Positions 7,041-14,138 of a DNA stretch of 21,690 nucleotides are shown in pieces. Numbering within the stretch: position 1 is the stretch's first letter; every line of letters begins with the position of its first letter. The stretch is from NCBI GenBank assembly GCA_020056125.1, contig JAGVIJ010000085.1, forward strand, positions 1 through 21,690. The letters run 5' to 3'. This DNA comes from a bacterium (lineage in GTDB: Bacteria; Patescibacteriota; Patescibacteriia; 2-12-FULL-60-25). Below the pieces are notes generated by a model. It was not told the origin of the DNA. It saw nothing but the letters and a program-made list of their open reading frames with translations, and made no database searches. The translations under genes were made by a program, and so were the position numbers.

Positions 7041-7583
7041 TTAATCTTTCTTAAAAGGGAAGCCCAAAGCTTTTAACAGCGCTCGGCCTTCTTCGCGATC
7101 TTTAGTTGAGGTCACAATCGTCACTTCCAAACCATGCACCTTTTCCACTTCATCCGATCGAACCTCCGGAAACGGCAAACACTCTCGAAAGCCCAGGGAA
7201 ATATTTCCTTGTCGATCAAGCGACTTAACCGGAATACCTCGAAAGTCGCGCACGCGCGGCAGGGTAACGTTAATCAGCTTATCTAAAAAGTCCCACATTC
7301 TTCGACCCCGCAGCGTAACGCACATGCCGATCTCCAAGCCTTGGCGAATTTTAAATCCTGAAATGGATTTTTTGGCTTTGGTTTTAATCGCCTTTTGGCC
7401 AGTGATGCGCGCCAGGGCATTGTCCACCACCTCAAACAGTTTTTGATCTTTGTTGGCAGCCGGTATACCCACTGAAACTGAAATACAAGACACGGTCGGA
7501 ACTTCGAAAACATTTTTCTTCCCGAGTTCTTTGGCCAACTGCGGCGCGATTTCAGTTTTATATCTTTCTTTTAATGACATCAT
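7041..7583 (-). CDS. rplE: 50S ribosomal protein L5 (uL5)
   Basis: A 180-residue L5, the 5S rRNA-binding protein of the central protuberance that contacts the P-site tRNA. It matches throughout: LKERYKTEIAPQLAKELG at the start, then KAKKSISGFKIRQGLEIGMCVTLRG, LINVTLPRVRDFRGI and a C-terminal ITIVTSTKD-like segment ending LLKALGFPF. Two ATGs in tandem (7581-7583 and 7578-7580) are possible starts. Length is normal. It starts 20 nt after rplX. Confidence 0.97.
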   Translation of the reverse strand: MMSLKERYKTEIAPQLAKELGKKNVFEVPTVSCISVSVGIPAANKDQKLFEVVDNALARITGQKAIKTKAKKSISGFKIRQGLEIGMCVTLRGRRMWDFLDKLINVTLPRVRDFRGIPVKSLDRQGNISLGFRECLPFPEVRSDEVEKVHGLEVTIVTSTKDREEGRALLKALGFPFKKD

Positions 7584-7603
7584 ATTTGCTTCACAATTTT
7601 ACA

Positions 7604-7921
7604 CTATTTGCCGGATGGATTTTTCTCCGTTGCGCGAGCCGATTGCTTATTCACAGTCTGATCTTTTTTATTATGCCGCACGGCTTTTCCGCTGCCGTCT
7701 ATAGGCAACACATTGGAGGCATGAATCGGCATGGAGAATTCTACGGTCTGGCCCTTTTCACCTTGGCGGCGCGAGCGCAAGTGACGTTTTGAAACATTCA
7801 CACCCTCCACCACCGCGCGATTCAAACGAGGGAATGTCTGTAAAACTTTCCCGATCTTGCCTTGGTCTTTGCCAGCAATAATTTTGACTGTATCACCGGT
7901 TTTGATTCTGAATTTTGGCAT
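7604..7921 (-). CDS. rplX: 50S ribosomal protein L24 (uL24)
   Basis: A 105-residue L24, an early assembly protein at the polypeptide exit tunnel. The KOW motif is near the N-terminus (KTGDTVKIIAGKDQGKIGKVLQ). VNVSKRHLRSRRQGEKGQTVEFSMPIHASNV and PIDGSGKAVR follow, as expected. I place the start at the ATG at 7919-7921 (MPKFRIKTGD). An in-frame ATG at 7946-7948 overlaps the rplN stop (TAATG) and would add nine residues; it cannot be excluded and would allow translational coupling. The C-terminal tail is polar and basic. Confidence 0.95.
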   Translation of the reverse strand: MPKFRIKTGDTVKIIAGKDQGKIGKVLQTFPRLNRAVVEGVNVSKRHLRSRRQGEKGQTVEFSMPIHASNVLPIDGSGKAVRHNKKDQTVNKQSARATEKNPSGK

Positions 7922-7947
7922 ATATTTAAGATTCTTCGGATTAAGCA

Positions 7948-8319
7948 TTACAGCACTTCCGGCGCCAAAGAAATTATTTTAGTAAATCCGTTGGCCTTAA
8001 GTTCACGCGCCACCGGACCAAAAATGCGTGATCCCTTGGGACTTTTATCTTTCATTTCGATGATTACGGCTGCGTTGTCGTCAAAACGAATGTAGGTTCC
8101 ATCATTGCGTCGCGTCTCTTTGCGCACCCGCACCAACACAGCATGTACGATATCCGCTTTTTTAACCGTGCCACGCGGCGCCGCATCTTTAACCACGCAA
8201 GTTACCACATCTCCCAAGCCCGCCGTGCGTTTTTGGTAACCGCCGAGCACGCGAATACACTGAAGCTTTTTAGCACCAGTATTATCTGCGACCTTGAGCA
8301 TTGTTCGATGTTGAATCAT
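7948..8319 (-). CDS. rplN: 50S ribosomal protein L14 (uL14)
   Basis: A 123-residue L14, highly conserved, located at the subunit interface where it meets L19 and 16S rRNA, and also the docking site for the silencing factor RsfS. It begins MIQHRTMLKVADNTGAKKL and carries ADIVHAVLVRVRKETRRNDGTYIRFDDNAAV, then FGPVARELKANGFTKIISLAPEVL at the end. Length and motifs are normal. It lies 31 nt after rpsQ. Confidence 0.97.
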   Translation of the reverse strand: MIQHRTMLKVADNTGAKKLQCIRVLGGYQKRTAGLGDVVTCVVKDAAPRGTVKKADIVHAVLVRVRKETRRNDGTYIRFDDNAAVIIEMKDKSPKGSRIFGPVARELKANGFTKIISLAPEVL

Positions 8320-8350
8320 ATTTCTTTGATGTAACGCTGATTTCTACATG

Positions 8351-8644
8351 TTAGACGGCCTTGACGATGCGGCAATAACGCCAATGTTTTTCTTTCGAAA
8401 TAGGCCGAGTCTCTTCGATCTCCACTACATCCCCCACCTTGGCCTCGCGCTTATCATCGTGCACCTTATAGCGCTTGGAAACAGTAAAGTATTTTTCATA
8501 CTTGGGATGTGCTACGCGGCGATCAACTCGCACGACCATGGTCTTGGCCATTTTCATGGAAACTACCACGCCGCTAAGTCGACGACGCTGTCGGTTGTCG
8601 GCCGACGGTTGTTTTTCTACTGTTTTTAATTCGTTGTTCAACAT
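8351..8644 (-). CDS. rpsQ: 30S ribosomal protein S17 (uS17)
   Basis: A 97-residue S17, an early 16S-binding protein with an OB fold. The signature is the LSGVVVSMKMAKTMVVRVDRR stretch followed by HPKYEKYFTVSKRYKVHDD, then VGDVVEIEETRPISKEKHWR. An N-terminal tail of about 20 polar residues precedes the domain, a little longer than in E. coli (84 residues in total there). It starts 19 nt after rpmC. Confidence 0.96.
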   Translation of the reverse strand: MLNNELKTVEKQPSADNRQRRRLSGVVVSMKMAKTMVVRVDRRVAHPKYEKYFTVSKRYKVHDDKREAKVGDVVEIEETRPISKEKHWRYCRIVKAV

Positions 8645-8663
8645 AATTTTTTTAACTCAATGG

Positions 8664-8882
8664 CTACGCTGTCGGCGTGGCCGGTGAAGTTGGTTTTTCC
8701 GAACGCGACAAGATGGTCAAGACTCGCGCCAGATCCTGCTTAGCGTGCCGGAGATTTCTGACCTTGGCGTGTTGCCGCGTGGCGACCTTGAATCTAAGAT
8801 CACGAATCTCCGAACGCAAAGTGGCGGCTAAGTTGCCCAGCTCGCTCACAGTCTTTTGCACTAAATCTTTATTGCTCAACAT
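8664..8882 (-). CDS. rpmC: 50S ribosomal protein L29 (uL29)
   Basis: A 72-residue L29, a two-helix protein at the exit tunnel near the docking site for SRP and trigger factor. It matches the family in LVQKTVSELGNLAATLRSEIRDLRFKVAT and the second helix KVRNLRHAKQDLARVLTILSRSE. I use the ATG at 8880-8882 (MLSNKDL); a TTG at 8889-8891 would add three residues. It sits between rplP and rpsQ as usual. The C-terminal tail is Ser/Thr/Pro/Ala-rich. Confidence 0.92.
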   Translation of the reverse strand: MLSNKDLVQKTVSELGNLAATLRSEIRDLRFKVATRQHAKVRNLRHAKQDLARVLTILSRSEKPTSPATPTA

Positions 8883-8897
8883 AAATATCAACTAACT

Positions 8898-9317
8898 TTA
8901 AGTTTGATCCGAAGTGATTACTCGGGAACGACAAGGCAATTTATAACGAGCCAACTCCAATGCCTCCATGGCGCTAGCTTTGGACAATCCATCCATTTCA
9001 AACAAGATGGTGCCGGGCTTGACCACGGTTACATAATGATCCACCGCTCCCTTACCGGCGCCCATGGGCACCTCACTGCCTTTTTGGGTAACTGGCCGAT
9101 CCGGAAATACGCGAATCCAAATCTTTCCGCCGCGCTTGGTGAAACGTGTGAGCACACGGCGTACCGCTTCAATCTGTCGCGAGGAAACCCACGCCGAAGT
9201 CAACGCCTTTAAACCGTAACGGCCAAAAGCCAATTCAATCTTATCAGTAGCCGTGCGCTTGTTGCGACCGCGGCCTTTTTGCCATTTACGATGTTTTACT
9301 TTTTTGGGAATTAACAT
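8898..9317 (-). CDS. rplP: 50S ribosomal protein L16 (uL16)
   Basis: A 139-residue L16, next to the peptidyl-transferase centre and the A-site tRNA elbow. It starts MLIPKKVKHRKWQKGRGRNK and has FGRYGLKALTSAWVSSRQIEAVRR. It also carries KIWIRVFPDRPVTQKGSEVPMGAGKG, the loop that reaches the A site, then LFEMDGLSKASAMEALELARYKLP. Length is normal. It lies 25 nt after rpsC and 15 nt before rpmC. Confidence 0.97.
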   Translation of the reverse strand: MLIPKKVKHRKWQKGRGRNKRTATDKIELAFGRYGLKALTSAWVSSRQIEAVRRVLTRFTKRGGKIWIRVFPDRPVTQKGSEVPMGAGKGAVDHYVTVVKPGTILFEMDGLSKASAMEALELARYKLPCRSRVITSDQT

Positions 9318-9342
9318 AACGGTATTTTTTCAGATAAAACAA

Positions 9343-10050
9343 TTACCTTGGCGACTGACGATTGCGATTGCGGGTGGGGGTGGTGGGTTGGTATTGCGAT
9401 AAACGATCTTGTTCAAAAATATCGCCACGATACACCCAAACTTTTACGCCGATGGTGCCGGCTGTAGTATGTGCTGTATCCCGAGCGTAATCGATGTCCG
9501 CGCGCAAATTGGTCAAAGGAATTTTACCCCAGTGTACGAATTCGCGACGCGCAATTTCCGCTCCACCCAAACGACCGGAAACCATAATCTTCGTACCCAA
9601 TGCCCCGGCTTTTTTTACGCGCTCCACTGTGGACTTTAAAACGCGACGAAATGGCAAGCGGCGTTCCAAATCAATCACGGCTTGTCGCGCTACGATCGCC
9701 GCTTCCAAAGAGGCTTTGGGCGCTTCAACCACGTTTAATTGAAATTGAACTTTTTGACCGAAGAAAAATTTCTTCAAAACCTTTTTCTTCAAATCTTCTA
9801 TGCCGACTCCGGAGTGGCCGATGATCAAACCTGGTTTGCCGGTAGAAATGGTAACCGACAAAGCGCCGCGCGATCTCTCGATATTCACCGTACTGACTTG
9901 TGCATCTTTTAATTCGTTAACGAGATACTTTCTGATTTGAACATCTTGTTTGAGCAATTCTTTATAGCGCTCATCGCGCGCAAACCAACGCGACGGCCAA
10001 GTGGTGGTCGTGTTGAGACGAAAGGCTTTAGGATGAACTTTATGACCCAT
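9343..10050 (-). CDS. rpsC: 30S ribosomal protein S3 (uS3)
   Basis: A 235-residue S3 from the head of the small subunit, part of the mRNA entry helicase with S4 and S5. MGHKVHPKAFRL is the expected start. The KH domain is seen in KPGLIIGHSGVGIEDLKK (GxxG loop IGHSG). The C-terminal domain has LPFRRVLKSTVERVKKAGALGTKIMVSGRLGGAEIAR and GVKVWVYRGDIF. The tail is basic (RNRNRQSPR). Length is normal. Confidence 0.97.
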   Translation of the reverse strand: MGHKVHPKAFRLNTTTTWPSRWFARDERYKELLKQDVQIRKYLVNELKDAQVSTVNIERSRGALSVTISTGKPGLIIGHSGVGIEDLKKKVLKKFFFGQKVQFQLNVVEAPKASLEAAIVARQAVIDLERRLPFRRVLKSTVERVKKAGALGTKIMVSGRLGGAEIARREFVHWGKIPLTNLRADIDYARDTAHTTAGTIGVKVWVYRGDIFEQDRLSQYQPTTPTRNRNRQSPR

Positions 10051-10072
10051 ATATTACAGTTGCGCTTGACAC

Positions 10073-10483
10073 TTAGCTATTGGTGTTAACTGATTTTTTG
10101 ATTTTGATATTTTTTTTAGTTGTTTCGCCGGGCGTGCCGACCGCCAGTATCAAGTTGATATGGGTGGTGCGTTTACGAATTGGCGCAGCACGACCAAAAG
10201 CGCGAGGACGCCAACGCTTCAGCGTCATCCCGCCATCGGCCGTAATGCGTTTAACAATCAACTTATCAGGCTCCAATTGAAAATTATGCTGCGCGTTAGC
10301 TATGGCTGATTTCAATAATTTCAACACCGGCAAAGCAGCGTCTTTTTTCAGAAACTTTAAACGCTTCTCAGCTTCCCCAACCGAAAGACCGCGGATGTAA
10401 TCCACGACCAAACGCACTTTGCGCGGCGCCATGCGCAGGCGGCGCAACGAGGCTTTTACTTCAATTATAGGTTGGTTTTCCAT
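10073..10483 (-). CDS. rplV: 50S ribosomal protein L22 (uL22)
   Basis: A 136-residue L22, which lines the polypeptide exit tunnel with its beta-hairpin. Recognised by ASLRRLRMAPRKVRLVVDYIRG, LLKSAIANAQHNFQLEPDKLIVKRITADGG and the tip-and-ending region RWRPRAFGRAAPIRKRTTHINLIL. A Lys/Thr-rich tail of about 20 residues follows the domain. It starts 3 nt after rpsS. Confidence 0.97.
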   Translation of the reverse strand: MENQPIIEVKASLRRLRMAPRKVRLVVDYIRGLSVGEAEKRLKFLKKDAALPVLKLLKSAIANAQHNFQLEPDKLIVKRITADGGMTLKRWRPRAFGRAAPIRKRTTHINLILAVGTPGETTKKNIKIKKSVNTNS

Positions 10484-10486
10484 AGC

Positions 10487-10831
10487 TTATTTTTTCTGAT
10501 TAGCGGGTGCGGCGGGAGTGCTGGCCGGAGTGCCGGATTCAACCGCGGAGGCTTTATCTTCAAGCTCCTTCTGCATCTTACCGCCGTGACGAACGAATTT
10601 ACGTGAAGGTGAAAATTCTCCCAATTTATGTCCGACCATATTTTCCACTACCAATACCGGTATATGTATGCGTCCGTTATGCACGCCAAAGACAAAGCCC
10701 ACCATGCCGGGAGTGATAGTTGAATCACGCGACCATGTTCTGATCGGTGTTTTGTCGCCCACCTTTAACTTCGCCACTTTGATGAGTAGCTTAGGATCGG
10801 TGAATGGACCTTTTTTAAGACTTCTGGACAT
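10487..10831 (-). CDS. rpsS: 30S ribosomal protein S19 (uS19), with C-terminal tail
   Basis: A 114-residue S19 from the small-subunit head, near the A-site finger. MSRSLKKGPFTDPKLL is the canonical start, followed by IRTWSRDSTITPGMVGFVFGVHNGR and ENMVGHKLGEFSPSRKFVRHG. The domain ends near residue 88. The remaining ~25 residues are a low-complexity Ala/Pro/Ser/Thr tail not found in the usual ~92-residue protein. It lies 26 nt after rplB. Confidence 0.97.
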   Translation of the reverse strand: MSRSLKKGPFTDPKLLIKVAKLKVGDKTPIRTWSRDSTITPGMVGFVFGVHNGRIHIPVLVVENMVGHKLGEFSPSRKFVRHGGKMQKELEDKASAVESGTPASTPAAPANQKK

Positions 10832-10857
10832 AAACTTTAGATCTGGGATTTTTTAAT

Positions 10858-11700
10858 TTAGGTACTCTCTTTAGTCTTGCGGCGTTGTAGAATGAAACGC
10901 TCGGATTTACGATTCTTTCTTCGTGTCTTTACGCCCAATGCATGCTTGCCCCAACGAGTCTTGGCATATTTCATGCCGATGGGATGTTTGCCTTCGCCTC
11001 CACCGTGCGGGTGATCTACCGGATTCATGGCCTTACCGCGAACCGTGGGTTTAATGCCACGCCAACGCATGCGGCCAGCTTTGCCCCAACGCACCAGACG
11101 CCAATCCGGATTTGAGACCGCGCCGATGGTGGCCATACAATCCTTGGATACGTGGCGAACTTCACTCGAAGACAACTTTAGCGTGGCATAAGGACCTTCT
11201 ACAGCCATCAGTTGGATAGAGGAACCGGCGCCGTGCGCCAATCGTCCACCTTGCCCGGGCTCCAATTCCACATCATGCACTAAAACACCTAACGGTAATT
11301 TCTCCAACGGTAAACGATTACCTGGATTGATTTCAGCGGCGTTACGCGATGATAGCACAATATCGCCAATTTTCAAGCCCTGAGGCATTAACATGTAACG
11401 CTTTTCTCCATCTTTATAAATCAACAAAGAAATGCGCGCCCCGCGGTTAGGATCGTATTCTATGGAATCGACTCGCGCCGGGATATCAAATTTGTCTCTC
11501 AAAAAATCCACTGCGCGCAAATAACGCTTGGCTCCGCCACCTTGATGGCGCACCGTGATTTTTCCGCCTGTACGACCGGCAAACTGTTTGCGTGATCGAA
11601 TCAAGCTCTTTTCCGGCTCAGACCGCGTGATATCAGAAAAATCCTGCACTGAAGAAATGCGGCGTCCTTTAGTAACTGGTTTGTATTTGATAACTGGCAT
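10858..11700 (-). CDS. rplB: 50S ribosomal protein L2 (uL2)
   Basis: A 280-residue L2, among the most conserved large-subunit proteins and needed for subunit joining and peptidyl transfer. Present are GGKITVRHQGGGAKRYLRAVDF, EYDPNRGARISLLIYKDGEKRY and the C-terminal NPVDHPHGGGEGKHPIG, whose His (about 230-232) corresponds to the E. coli His229 region. The basic C-terminus is typical. Length is normal (E. coli 273). It comes 29 nt after rplW. Confidence 0.98.
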   Translation of the reverse strand: MPVIKYKPVTKGRRISSVQDFSDITRSEPEKSLIRSRKQFAGRTGGKITVRHQGGGAKRYLRAVDFLRDKFDIPARVDSIEYDPNRGARISLLIYKDGEKRYMLMPQGLKIGDIVLSSRNAAEINPGNRLPLEKLPLGVLVHDVELEPGQGGRLAHGAGSSIQLMAVEGPYATLKLSSSEVRHVSKDCMATIGAVSNPDWRLVRWGKAGRMRWRGIKPTVRGKAMNPVDHPHGGGEGKHPIGMKYAKTRWGKHALGVKTRRKNRKSERFILQRRKTKEST

Positions 11701-11729
11701 ATCGTCTAAATTCTAAATCCAATGATTCT

Positions 11730-12218
11730 TTATACACCCTCGTATAAATCGATCTTCTGGCCGCGCTTTAAAGTCACGAGCGCTTTCTTCCATCTGGCGC
11801 GCTCGCCCGACAAGCGACCGCGACGAATCTTTTTTCCATAGCCTCGAATAACACGAACCTGTTCCACATCTACTTTATATAATGCTTCAACCGCATGGCG
11901 GATTTCAATTTTATTTACTGTGACCGGCACATCAAACACATAGGTCCCCACGGTGGTTGATTCAGCCGCCTTCTCGCTGACATGCGGCGTCAAAAGCACG
12001 CGATATGCTTCGCCAGCCGGACCACCTGCCGCCACTTTTAATTCAACTGTTTCGTTAGCTTGCCCAACCGTATTTTTTTTAGCTGCTTTTTGCGTCTTGG
12101 TTTGTTCGGCTTTTTTGACAGCCGCAACTTTATCCAGTTCTTTCTGGATTTTAGTATCTTCTTCAGCGGCTTTTGGCACAGTCGCCTTTTTTTGTCTTAA
12201 ACGATCAAATATTCCCAT
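11730..12218 (-). CDS. rplW: 50S ribosomal protein L23 (uL23), with long N-terminal extension
   Basis: A 162-residue L23. The family core (usually 95-100 residues) starts near residue 72 with YRVLLTPHVSEKAAE. It continues through GTYVFDVPVTVNKIEIRHAVEALYKVDVEQVR to GYGKKIRRGRLSGERARWKKALVTLKRGQKI. The first ~70 residues (MGIFDRLRQKK...) are charged and Lys/Ala-rich, predicted unstructured or coiled. L23 is the main docking point at the tunnel exit for trigger factor and SRP, so the tail would lie at that exit. It starts 4 nt after rplD. Confidence 0.95.
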   Translation of the reverse strand: MGIFDRLRQKKATVPKAAEEDTKIQKELDKVAAVKKAEQTKTQKAAKKNTVGQANETVELKVAAGGPAGEAYRVLLTPHVSEKAAESTTVGTYVFDVPVTVNKIEIRHAVEALYKVDVEQVRVIRGYGKKIRRGRLSGERARWKKALVTLKRGQKIDLYEGV

Positions 12219-12222
12219 ATAT

Positions 12223-12873
12223 TTAGTCAGGTTTTACGTTTCGGCTCGACTGGCAGATGGCTTCAAATGCCGGCACCGCTTCTTTTTGGAACAATACAGT
12301 GGACGAACTGATGACATCCAATAAATTCAACGTGTTGGCTGTAACCAATTTCACGCCCTGTAAATTACGCACCATACGCAATAACGACGGATTGGATTGC
12401 GGTATGATGAACAAAACGCGTCGACCAACTGGCAAGCGCTTTAACATCTCGGCAGCCAATTTAGTTTTAGCGGCTGTAAAATTCGGCGCCTCCAATACCA
12501 GCACGCGCTCATTATTTACCTTATCAGACAAAGCCATGAGCAAGGCCTGGCGCTTAACTTTACGATTTATTTTTACTGCGTAATTTCTCTCTTTGCTGGG
12601 GCCGTGTGTAACGCCTCCGCCTTTCCAAATCGGCGAACGGATGGATCCGTGACGAGCTCGTCCCGTGCCCTTTTGCTTCCACGGTTTTTTGCCTCCGCCA
12701 CGAACTTCACCGCGTGTTTTTGTATGGCTAATTGTTCGACGAGCCAGCGCTTGCAGAGCCACTACAACATCATGAACCAACGACGGTTTAACGCGCACGC
12801 CAAACAATGCGGCTTGGAGTTCCAGCTCGCCCGTTGCTTGTCCGTCTTGATTGTAAATTTTTACTTTTGGCAT
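12223..12873 (-). CDS. rplD: 50S ribosomal protein L4 (uL4)
   Basis: A 216-residue L4, with a globular domain and an extended loop into the exit tunnel. The loop carries SHTKTRGEVRGGGKKPWKQKGTGRARHGSIRSPIWKGGG, the diagnostic region (quoted in parts: RGGGKKPWKQKGTGRARHG). The C-terminal domain has LVLEAPNF and VGRRVLFIIPQ. In E. coli L4 also represses its own S10 operon by binding the leader RNA, which is relevant to the structured RNA upstream of rplC here. It lies 35 nt after rplC. Confidence 0.96.
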   Translation of the reverse strand: MPKVKIYNQDGQATGELELQAALFGVRVKPSLVHDVVVALQALARRTISHTKTRGEVRGGGKKPWKQKGTGRARHGSIRSPIWKGGGVTHGPSKERNYAVKINRKVKRQALLMALSDKVNNERVLVLEAPNFTAAKTKLAAEMLKRLPVGRRVLFIIPQSNPSLLRMVRNLQGVKLVTANTLNLLDVISSSTVLFQKEAVPAFEAICQSSRNVKPD

Positions 12874-12908
12874 AAACGTTTAATTCCAATTCCGTCTGGA
12901 ATTTTTTA

Positions 12909-13511
12909 TTAAGCAGAACAAATTTCAATAATGGAATTTCGCGGCCCGGGGATCGCCCCCTTCACCGCCAAGACACCGCCTTCGCGCACTTCGATGATTT
13001 CAAGATTCTTAACCGTAACGGAATCGCCTCCCATGTGCCCGGCCATACGTCTGCCCGGAAGCACGCGCTGCACACCGCCGGCGCCGATAGAACCCGGCAT
13101 ACGCAGTTGATCCTTGTGCCCGTGAGTGGACGGGTGGCCGTGGAAATGATGGCGCTTAACCACGCCTTGAAAACCCTTGCCCTTTGACGTACCGGTCACA
13201 TGCACCACATCACCCACTTGAAAACTGGCGGCTTCGATTTTATCGCCACGATGATAATTGATCGCATCTTCAACTCTAAATTCCCGTAAAACTTTTACTT
13301 GATCTAAATCTTTCAGGTGTCCGGCTTGCGGTTTGTTAATGCGCTTGCTGGCTAAAAATCCCAGCTGAATCGCTTGATATCCATCCGGGCTAGCAGTTTT
13401 TACCTGCGTCACCACACAAGGTCCGGCCTGCACCAGCGTAACCGGAACAATCGTCCCGTTGGGACGAAAAACTTGCGACATCTCTATTTTTTTTCCGAGA
13501 ATGAATTTCAT
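12909..13511 (-). CDS. rplC: 50S ribosomal protein L3 (uL3)
   Basis: A 200-residue L3, an assembly initiator near the peptidyl-transferase centre. It begins MKFILGKKIEMSQVF, typical of L3, so I use the ATG at 13509-13511 rather than an in-frame upstream codon. VTGTSKGKGFQGVVKRHHF and GGVQRVLPGRRMAGHMGGD are the family signatures. The start codon is preceded by GGCCAG, which can pair with the 3' arm of an upstream hairpin (see leader RNA), and there is no Shine-Dalgarno sequence. A 265-nt gap separates it from rpsJ, by far the longest in the ribosomal cluster. Confidence 0.96.
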   Translation of the reverse strand: MKFILGKKIEMSQVFRPNGTIVPVTLVQAGPCVVTQVKTASPDGYQAIQLGFLASKRINKPQAGHLKDLDQVKVLREFRVEDAINYHRGDKIEAASFQVGDVVHVTGTSKGKGFQGVVKRHHFHGHPSTHGHKDQLRMPGSIGAGGVQRVLPGRRMAGHMGGDSVTVKNLEIIEVREGGVLAVKGAIPGPRNSIIEICSA

Positions 13512-13514
13512 ATA

Positions 13515-13775
13515 CTGGCCTACAAAACTTAAATGTTTGAAAGCGTATAACAAAGGCCAGAGGTACAGTTAGAACCAAGGTTCTAAAAGTGCTTCTGGCC
13601 TTTGTGCGATTAGGCAAAATTTTAGATACACCGCCGGTCGCTTTTCTCAACAGGGAGGTTATGCCTTCTCCAAACCTCGCACGGTTTGGCTAGCTGGATC
13701 ATTGGGTTCTGCCCTTACTTCTTTCCAGCGGCAACTTACTCCTTGGGAATTGCTCCCACGGGGAACAAAGAGACT
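13515..13775 (-). ncRNA. Candidate structured leader RNA between rpsJ and rplC
   Basis: On the minus strand this spacer has at least four hairpins: GGGA/TCCC (13745-13757); GCTGGA/TCCAGC with an inner GGG/CCC (13693-13729); CCAAACC/GGTTTGG (13670-13689); and a large one at 13551-13604. The last has a perfect 11-bp outer stem (CAAAGGCCAGA), a 7x7 internal loop and a 7-bp inner stem capped by a CUUG tetraloop. Its 3' arm CUGGCCU can instead pair with AGGCCAG at 13515-13521, just upstream of the rplC ATG. No long frame or tRNA is present. The position suggests an S10-operon regulatory leader. I do not recognise a known family, and transcription is inferred. Confidence 0.6.
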
Positions 13776-13776
13776 C

Positions 13777-14121
13777 TTACATTTTTATTTCTACATCCAC
13801 ACCGGCCGGCAAATTAAGACTGGTCAACGCTTCGATGGTTTTAGCATTGGGATCCAAAATATCCACTAAGCGCTTGTGAATCCTCATCTCAAATTGTTCG
13901 CGGGCATCCTTGTGAACAAAAGTTGATCGATTCACCGTCCACTTTTTCTTTTCTGTTGGCAAGGGGATGGGACCGACTACCTTAGCGCCGGTGCGCTCAG
14001 CCGTATCGATTATAGTTCGCGTAGATTGATCAATGATTTTGTGATCATAAGCGCGAATTTTAATGCGCACGCGAGAAACCGCCGCTTCTTTGCTTGCCAC
14101 CTTGTTTTTAGTTTCAGCCAT
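13777..14121 (-). CDS. rpsJ: 30S ribosomal protein S10 (uS10)
   Basis: A 114-residue S10 (usually about 102) of the small-subunit head, also NusE in antitermination complexes. The core is plain: RIKIRAYDHKIIDQSTRTII, then TGAKVVGPIPLPTEKKKWTVNRS and DAREQFEMRIHKRLVDI, ending LNLPAGVDVEIKM. About 15 extra polar residues lie at the N-terminus. It follows tuf by 17 nt and so is probably read from the tuf promoter. A long structured spacer then separates it from rplC. Confidence 0.97.
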   Translation of the reverse strand: MAETKNKVASKEAAVSRVRIKIRAYDHKIIDQSTRTIIDTAERTGAKVVGPIPLPTEKKKWTVNRSTFVHKDAREQFEMRIHKRLVDILDPNAKTIEALTSLNLPAGVDVEIKM

Positions 14122-14138
14122 GGCGGTCGTTGATTAAT

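Noticed and set aside
13551..13604. Intrinsic terminator in the rpsJ-rplC gap
   Set aside because: The stem is strong but is followed by UUAUAC rather than a run of U, and rplC lies directly downstream, so I list it as part of a leader; a weak attenuator is still possible.
13390..13650. 86-codon frame on the minus strand overlapping the 5' part of rplC
   Set aside because: It is out of frame with rplC, resembles no protein and contains the hairpin sequence.
13696..13742. Leader peptide in the rpsJ-rplC gap
   Set aside because: AAGGAG is followed at 4 nt by TTG and an 11-codon frame (MPLERSKGRTQ), but the spacing is short, the codon is weak and the same bases form a hairpin.
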